Assembly (NCBI RefSeq): GCF_001425905.1
Contig: NZ_LMDY01000014.1
Coordinates: 1 to 64,000, forward strand
Direction of reading: 5' to 3'
Source of the DNA: Methylibium sp. Root1272
Lineage (GTDB): Bacteria; Pseudomonadota; Gammaproteobacteria; Burkholderiales; Burkholderiaceae_C
Length of the DNA: 64,000 bases
Both the position numbers and the translations under genes were made by a program. The notes beneath the pieces are model-generated. The model worked only from the letters and a program-made list of their open reading frames with translations, searched no databases and had not been told where the DNA came from. Below, in pieces: positions 60,076 through 64,000 of this stretch (positions are counted from its first letter, which is position 1; each line of letters opens with the position of its first letter).

Positions 60076-60106
60076 AGTCTAGATACGTACCTGAGTACGG
60101 AGTCAA
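60076..60106 (-). promoter_or_regulatory. MerR-type operator-promoter of merTP
   Basis: On the minus strand TTGACT (60101-60106) and TAGACT (60076-60081) are separated by 19 bases, the stretched spacing diagnostic of MerR-activated promoters. The spacer holds the dyad CCGTAC-TCAG-GTACG. The divergent merR starts 5 bases away. Confidence 0.88.
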
Positions 60107-60110
60107 GCCC

Positions 60111-60524
60111 ATGACGGAACAGATGACGATCGGCCAGCTGGCCGCCGCGGCCGGAGTCAACGTCGAGACGGTTCGCTACTACCAGCGCCGCGAACTGCTG
60201 GCCATCCCCGACCGCCCGGCGGGCGGGATCGGCAAGTACACGCCATCGGCTCTGACGCGCCTCCGCTTCATCAAGCGGGCGCAGTCGCTGGGCTTCACGC
60301 TCGACGACGTGCACGCGCTGCTGTCGCTCGACGATGGCCGAGACTGTTCGGCAGCACGACAGATCGGCGAGCACAAGCTCGCGGACGTGCGGCAACGACT
60401 GCAGGCTCTGCGGGTCCTCGAAGCGGCCCTGCAAGACCTGGTGAGCCGCTGCTCGACGACGAAGCGCAAGGTGAACTGCCCATTGATCGAAGCCCTGATG
60501 CAGTCCGAGGAGCGGGTAGCCTGA
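60111..60524 (+). CDS. merR: Mercury-responsive regulator MerR
   Basis: A 137-residue regulator with the N-terminal HTH (M-T-I-G-Q-L-A-A-A-A-G-V-N-V-E-T-V-R-Y-Y-Q-R) and the three Hg(II)-binding cysteines of true MerR: D-G-R-D-C near 79, S-R-C-S near 114, and V-N-C-P-L-I near 123. It represses and, with mercury, activates the merTP promoter by untwisting the 19-base spacer. Confidence 0.93.
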   Translation: MTEQMTIGQLAAAAGVNVETVRYYQRRELLAIPDRPAGGIGKYTPSALTRLRFIKRAQSLGFTLDDVHALLSLDDGRDCSAARQIGEHKLADVRQRLQALRVLEAALQDLVSRCSTTKRKVNCPLIEALMQSEERVA

Positions 60525-60636
60525 GCGGCCGTGGGCAGCGCCTCAGGCGAGCGTCAGCGACGCCCGCCGAAGTTGCCGCGGCACCCGCGGCGGCGGTGCG
60601 GGACCGTCACCGCGCAGGCCCCGCACAGCGGGTCGT

Positions 60637-61152
60637 TCAGAGCAGCCCGCGCTCCGCAAAGCTGGTCACGTCGGCACACGCCACGACCAGATGATCGAGC
60701 ACCCGCACGTCGACCAGCGCCAGCGCCGTCTTCAGCGTCTGCGTCAAGAACTCATCGGCACGACTCGGTTCGGCAGCGCCCGAGGGATGGTTGTGGGCCA
60801 GGATCACCGCCGCAGCGTTCACCCCGAGCGCCTCCTTGACCACCTCACGCGGATACACCGAGGTCTGCGTCACTGTGCCGCGGAACATCTGCTTCAGCTC
60901 GATGATCCGGTGCTGCGCATCGAGGAACAGCACGCAGAACACCTCGTGCTCCAGCACCCCGATCTCGAGGCGCAGGTGATCCTTCACCGCCTGCGGCGAC
61001 GACATCGTGGCACCGCGCCGCACACGATGCGACAACACGCGCCGCGCCTGCGACAGCACCTCCTCGGCAAGCGCAGGACGGTACTGGCCATCGACATCGC
61101 GCACCAGCAGCGCATCGACAGCGACAACGGAAGAAGTGGAAGACAACGACAT
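60637..61152 (-). CDS. radC: RadC-family JAB/MPN protein
   Basis: A 171-residue protein with the metal-binding JAMM motif A-H-N-H-P-S-G-x8-D in [18 protein letters not shown] and upstream glutamate. The HhH part of chromosomal RadC is absent, as in the short RadC proteins of ICEs. Its function is unsettled; such genes may act in anti-restriction or DNA repair after entry. The ATG at 61152 is chosen; the frame upstream covers a leader hairpin. Confidence 0.88.
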   Translation of the reverse strand: MSLSSTSSVVAVDALLVRDVDGQYRPALAEEVLSQARRVLSHRVRRGATMSSPQAVKDHLRLEIGVLEHEVFCVLFLDAQHRIIELKQMFRGTVTQTSVYPREVVKEALGVNAAAVILAHNHPSGAAEPSRADEFLTQTLKTALALVDVRVLDHLVVACADVTSFAERGLL

Positions 61153-61158
61153 GGCGAA

Positions 61159-61196
61159 CTCCGGTCTGTGTCGGGCGGGACTGCCCGAGACCGGAG
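61159..61196 (-). other. Leader hairpin directly upstream of radC
   Basis: CTCCGGTCT (61159-61167) pairs with AGACCGGAG (61188-61196), and an inner stem CGGGC/GCCCG lies at 61172-61187. It sits 6 bases upstream of the radC start, so it would cover the ribosome-binding site and could control translation. Confidence 0.6.
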
Positions 61197-61383
61197 CACC
61201 ACGCCGCAGCGCAGCTGTCAGGGTTCGAAGACGGCCGCAGGCCGCAAGCGCTCGCCTGAGCGAGCGCGCAGACCTTGACGGCGAGAACGACGTGGTAGCG
61301 TGGGTCGACACGGCAAGCCCACCCTCCGAAAGCCACTGCATCTGCCTTGCCGCCTGGCAGGCCACGCACACGCGAGCGGGCCC

Positions 61384-61956
61384 TCAGAACAATCGTCCGA
61401 CATTGAAGAGCGTCAGGACACCGAGGAAGGCGAAGATCGCCGCAGCGATGCCGTGGACCAATGGCATGGAGACCTTCTTCGCGATCCTGTCTCCCAGGAA
61501 CACCGCGGGCACGTTCGCCAGCATCATGCCGAGGGTCGTGCCCAGTACCACCTGAATGATGTCGGGGTAGCGCGCCGCCAGCGCCACGGTGGCGATCTGC
61601 GTCTTGTCGCCCATCTCCGCGAGAAAGAAGGCAACGACAGTCGTGCCGAAGACGCCGAAGCGCCGCGTGCCGCCAGCTGCCTCGCCATCGATCTTGTCCG
61701 GGATCAGGATCCAGCCCGCCATGGCCAGGAACGACACACCGATGACCTAGCGCAGGATGTCGGGGCCCAGCGCCTGGGCCACCCAGCCGCCGACGGCGCC
61801 CGCCGCCGCATGGTTGGCCAGGGTGGCCACCAGGATGCCGAGGACGATGGGGATGGGCTTGCGGAAGGCCGCCGCCAGCACGATCGCCAGCAACTGTGTC
61901 TTGTCGCCCATTTCACCCAGGGCGACCACGCCCGTCGAGACAAGGAAAGCTACCAC
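61384..61956 (-). pseudogene. TMEM165/GDT1-family manganese exporter gene, interrupted by an in-frame TAG
   Basis: The full frame (190 codons, GTG start at 61956 with TTGGAG upstream) encodes the two-repeat UPF0016/GDT1 fold with both E-M-G-D-K-T-Q motifs (A-L-G-E-M-G-D-K-T-Q and F-L-A-E-M-G-D-K-T-Q). At 61747-61749 a TAG stands after G-P-D-I-L-R, where homologues usually have Trp; TGG to TAG is a single change. The reading continues in frame as V-I-G-V-S-F-L-A-M-A-G-W. Only the first 69 residues would be made unless the stop is suppressed or is a sequencing error. A manganese riboswitch precedes it. Confidence 0.82.
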
Positions 61957-61984
61957 ACGAACTCCAAGGGCCAGCGAAGACGAA

Positions 61985-62025
61985 GACTGCACGGCATCCC
62001 CGGCCCATCCGGAGGCAGTGCAGTC
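61985..62025 (-). promoter_or_regulatory. Expression-platform stem of the manganese riboswitch
   Basis: GACTGCAC (61985-61992) and GTGCAGTC (62018-62025) are perfect inverse copies between the riboswitch aptamer and the exporter start. The right arm overlaps the end of the aptamer, so pairing would compete with ligand-bound folding, the usual switch design. Confidence 0.6.
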
Positions 62026-62125
62026 AAAGGTCTTGCCAGGCTTGAAGCTGCTTGCGCCATGACCGTGAGGGCCAAGTGTGTTGACGCAAGCCCCTGCGGG
62101 CGCAGGGCGGCTACTCCCCAATGAC
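62020..62125 (-). ncRNA. yybP-ykoY manganese riboswitch
   Basis: On the minus strand the leader has the two conserved internal-loop strands of this family: GGGGAGTAGC (62110-62119) and GGCAAGACCTTTG (62025-62037), joined by a three-helix region with CGTCAACACACTTGG between. yybP-ykoY RNAs bind Mn2+ and turn on exporters such as TMEM165/GDT1 or MntP proteins, which is exactly the gene that follows. Confidence 0.85.
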
Positions 62126-62182
62126 GGGTACAACGCCAATTGTAGAGGTCGACGGACGGCAGGGCGGCGGGGCGGGCACTAC

Positions 62183-62623
62183 TCAGTGCGTACCGCGCAC
62201 GTGGCGCCTGGACGCAGCCGCAGGCTTGGCGCCCGCGTGATCGATGCCCTGGAGAATGCCGCAGTCGGCAGCCGCATGTGGCACCGGGCAGGCGGCTCGC
62301 AGCGCGCGCAGTTCCTTCTCCAGGGCGCGCAGGGCCTTGATCCGCTCGGCCACGTGACCGATGTGCTCGTCGAGCAGGCGGTTCACTTCGCCGCAGTCGG
62401 CCAGCGGCTGATCCTTGAATCGGAGCAGCACCCGCACTTCGTCGAGCGCCATGTCCAGGCTGCGGCACTGGCGGATGAACGCCAACCGCTCGGCATGCTG
62501 GGGTGTGTAGATGCGGTAGTTGCCCTCCGTGCGCCCGGCCGCAGGCAACAGGCCCTCGCGCTCGTAGTAGCGGATGGTCTCGACCTGGGTCTGCGTCGCC
62601 AGGGCCAGTTCGCCGAACTTCAT
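62183..62623 (-). CDS. cadR: Cd(II)/Pb(II)-responsive MerR-family regulator CadR
   Basis: A 146-residue regulator with HTH M-K-F-G-E-L-A-L-A-T-Q-T-Q-V-E-T-I-R-Y-Y-E and the CadR/PbrR signature: L-A-D-C-G-E-V-N-R-L-L-D-E-H-I near 80, and A-C-P-V-P-H-A-A-A-D-C-G-I-L near 112. It would activate the CDF transporter promoter at 63034-63064. It follows ynfA by 15 bases on the same strand. Confidence 0.9.
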   Translation of the reverse strand: MKFGELALATQTQVETIRYYEREGLLPAAGRTEGNYRIYTPQHAERLAFIRQCRSLDMALDEVRVLLRFKDQPLADCGEVNRLLDEHIGHVAERIKALRALEKELRALRAACPVPHAAADCGILQGIDHAGAKPAAASRRHVRGTH

Positions 62624-62638
62624 AACTGTGTCCCTTCT

Positions 62639-62977
62639 TCAGCCTGCAGCCCTGGGCTGCAGGGCGATGACCGCCATGCCGGCCAGGCAGATGGCGCCAC
62701 CTACTAGGTCCCATCGCGTCGGTACGACGCCATCGACGCGCCACAGCCAGAGCAGCGCGACGACGACATAGACGCCGCCGTAGGCCGCATAGGTGCGGCC
62801 CGCGGCGCTGGGATGCAAGGTCAACAGCCACGCGAACGCCGCCAGCGACGCTGCCGCCGGCAGCAGCCACCAGACCGGACGGCCCTGCGTCAGCACCAGC
62901 CAGGGCAGGTAGCAGCCGACGATCTCAGCGACCGCGGTGATGAAGAACAGTCCTGTGACGCGAAGGAAGTCGAACAT
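62639..62977 (-). CDS. ynfA: YnfA-family small membrane protein
   Basis: A 112-residue protein with four hydrophobic helices and the YnfA motifs [10 protein letters not shown] and [12 protein letters not shown]. YnfA proteins resemble SMR exporters and are often next to cadmium genes. It is divergent from the CDF gene and shares a transcript with cadR. Confidence 0.92.
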   Translation of the reverse strand: MFDFLRVTGLFFITAVAEIVGCYLPWLVLTQGRPVWWLLPAAASLAAFAWLLTLHPSAAGRTYAAYGGVYVVVALLWLWRVDGVVPTRWDLVGGAICLAGMAVIALQPRAAG

Positions 62978-63033
62978 GGGTCGTGTCTCTCAAGGTGCCG
63001 GGAATGACGGTCAAAGAATCGCAGCATAGCCGC

Positions 63034-63064
63034 TTGACTCTGGAGCGGCTACAGGGTTTCAAAT
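63034..63064 (+). promoter_or_regulatory. CadR/PbrR-type operator-promoter of the CDF gene
   Basis: TTGACT (63034-63039) and TCAAAT (63059-63064) are 19 bases apart, the MerR-family spacing. The spacer carries the imperfect dyad ACTCTGGAG-cgg-CTACAGGGT typical of cadmium/lead operators. The CDF start is 28 bases downstream. Confidence 0.72.
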
Positions 63065-63091
63065 GCGGACATCGATACCCGAAAGCCCCCA

Positions 63092-63724
63092 ATGAGTGAC
63101 TCATGCTGCAGCCACGGCTGCGCCGCCCCACCCGCCAGCCAGAGCCCGCGCTACCGCCGCGTGCTGTGGGCGGCCCTGTTCATCAACGCAGCGATGTTCG
63201 GCATCGAACTCGCTGGCGGCCTGCAGGCCGGCTCGGTCTCGCTGCTGGCAGACGCGGTCGACTTCTTCGGCGACGCGGCCAACTACGGCATCTCCTTGCT
63301 GGTCTTCGGCATGGCGCTGACCTGGCGCGCACGCGTCGCGCTCTTCAAGGGCCTGACCATGGGCGCCTTCGGTGTGTTCGTACTCGGCCGGGCCGCTTGG
63401 TCGGCCGCCGCTGGCACCGTGCCCGAGCCGGTGACGATGGGCGCGATCGGCGCCCTGGCGCTGGTGGCCAACGTGTCGGTGGCCGCGATGCTCTACGCCT
63501 GGCGCGAGGGCGACGCCAACATGCGCTCGGTGTGGCTGTGCAGCCGCAACGACGCCATCGGCAACCTGGCGGTGATGGCCGCCGCGCTGGGCGTTTTCGG
63601 CACCGGCAGCGGCTGGCCCGACCTGGCCGTCGCCGCGGTCATGGGAGTTCTGGCGCTGACCGCCGCGCGCTCCGTCATCCAGCAGGCCCGGGCAGAACTG
63701 CGCCCCGTGCCGGCGAACGCTTGA
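63092..63724 (+). CDS. CDF-type cation transporter, membrane domain only
   Basis: A 210-residue inner-membrane protein with six helices of the cation diffusion facilitator fold and an N-terminal Cys/His tip (S-C-C-S-H-G-C). The C-terminal cytoplasmic domain of classical CDF proteins is absent. The two metal-site motifs are D-A-V-D-F-F-G-D and R-N-D-A-I-G-N; classical transporters have HxxxD at both, so each His is replaced. The role is probably metal efflux under CadR control, with altered metal preference. Confidence 0.85.
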   Translation: MSDSCCSHGCAAPPASQSPRYRRVLWAALFINAAMFGIELAGGLQAGSVSLLADAVDFFGDAANYGISLLVFGMALTWRARVALFKGLTMGAFGVFVLGRAAWSAAAGTVPEPVTMGAIGALALVANVSVAAMLYAWREGDANMRSVWLCSRNDAIGNLAVMAAALGVFGTGSGWPDLAVAAVMGVLALTAARSVIQQARAELRPVPANA

Positions 63725-63737
63725 GAGGAAGAAGACC

Positions 63738-64000
63738 ATGTCCGACGCCATGCACCCCTTGTTGGCAGCAACGCCGCTGCTGGATGTTCACCACCCGGAC
63801 ATCGAGGCCCTGGTCGCCCGCCGCGGCTGGCGAACCCTCAGCCCCTACGACCGCATCGGCGCCGTATACGACTTCGTTCGCAACGAGATCGCCTTCGGCT
63901 ACAACAAAGGCGACGAACTGCCGGCATCCACGGTGCTGGCCGACAGCATCGGCCAGTGCAACACCAAGAGCACGCTGCTGATGGCCTTGCTGCGCGCGGT
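63738..64000 (+). CDS. Transglutaminase-like domain protein, N-terminal part (cut by the window edge)
   Basis: The first 87 residues: R-I-G-A-V-Y-D-F-V-R-N-E-I-A-F-G-Y near 45, and S-I-G-Q-C-N-T-K-S-T-L-L-M near 78, the cysteine-containing motif of the transglutaminase-like cysteine protease superfamily. GAGAGGAAGA precedes the ATG, 13 bases after the CDF gene, so it is probably co-transcribed. The His and Asp of the triad would lie beyond the window. Confidence 0.8.
   Translation, partial: MSDAMHPLLAATPLLDVHHPDIEALVARRGWRTLSPYDRIGAVYDFVRNEIAFGYNKGDELPASTVLADSIGQCNTKSTLLMALLRA

Larger units (their letters stand above)
19026..64000. mobile_element. Integrative and conjugative element (left end to window edge, incomplete)
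   Basis: The element is bounded on the left by the tRNA-Val fragment and an adjacent tyrosine recombinase. It carries a full virB1-virB11/virD4 system, a VirD2-like relaxase with a MobC-like partner, a probable oriT, stb-like genes, ParB, SSB, DUF932, DUF1173 and RadC proteins, and cargo (defence, addiction, mercury, cadmium, manganese). No replication initiator is visible. The right attachment site is not in the window: no second copy of the tRNA fragment was found. The metal genes at the right end are assumed, not proven, to be inside it. Confidence 0.82.

Noticed and set aside
61747-62139. Minus-strand open frame starting inside the riboswitch
   Set aside because: Its first 61 codons are the yybP-ykoY RNA; the true start is the GTG at 61956.

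Overview
The window is high-GC proteobacterial DNA. Gene content (PQQ alcohol dehydrogenases with a PQQ-associated binding protein, an ars operon built around GAPDH/ArsJ, a virB-type integrative element in tRNA-Val) suggests a betaproteobacterium of the Burkholderiales, perhaps near Rubrivivax/Methylibium/Leptothrix. That placement is an inference from gene content and style; no rRNA is present.

Bases 1-19025 look like host chromosome: the 3' end of lipA, then thiL; a cluster of three PQQ (quinoprotein) dehydrogenases with three small c-type cytochromes, a porin, a periplasmic binding protein and a GlcG/HbpS-like protein (1207-12033); an arsenic operon gapdh-arsJ-arsR-arsC-acr3-arsH (12726-17781); and a secreted catalase-like peroxidase. 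The cluster is split. Dehydrogenases 1 and 2 lie head to head, lack the vicinal Cys-Cys pair, and each is followed by a cytochrome whose haem motif is CX3CH. Dehydrogenase 3 has Cys-Cys, a lanthanide-type Asp-x-Asp active site, and a normal CXXCH cytochrome.

At 19026-19075 lies only the 3' half of a minus-strand tRNA-Val(GAC), followed directly by a tyrosine recombinase. This is read as one end of an integrative and conjugative element (ICE) that runs off the right edge (at least 45 kb). Its layout: integrase; an ATPase plus subtilase defence pair (ietAS-like); AlpA-like regulator, membrane protein and ParB-like protein; cargo with LysR, desaturase and transporter; ACT protein; LuxR regulator; a complete virB/virD4 type IV secretion operon (33061-46479); LPD7 and DUF1173 proteins; an AbiEi antitoxin with a destroyed toxin gene; an SOS-box-controlled unit that includes an HTH-ImmA/IrrE protein; VirD2-like relaxase and MobC-like protein; a probable oriT; an stbABC-like operon; a ParDE pair; DUF932 protein and SSB; merRTP without merA; RadC.

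The right end holds metal-resistance cargo: a TMEM165/GDT1-family manganese exporter gene behind a yybP-ykoY riboswitch but broken by an in-frame TAG, a CadR-type regulator, YnfA, a CDF transporter and the start of a transglutaminase-like gene. In function, the left part handles periplasmic alcohol/aldehyde oxidation and arsenic export. The right part is a self-transmissible element carrying defence, addiction and heavy-metal genes.
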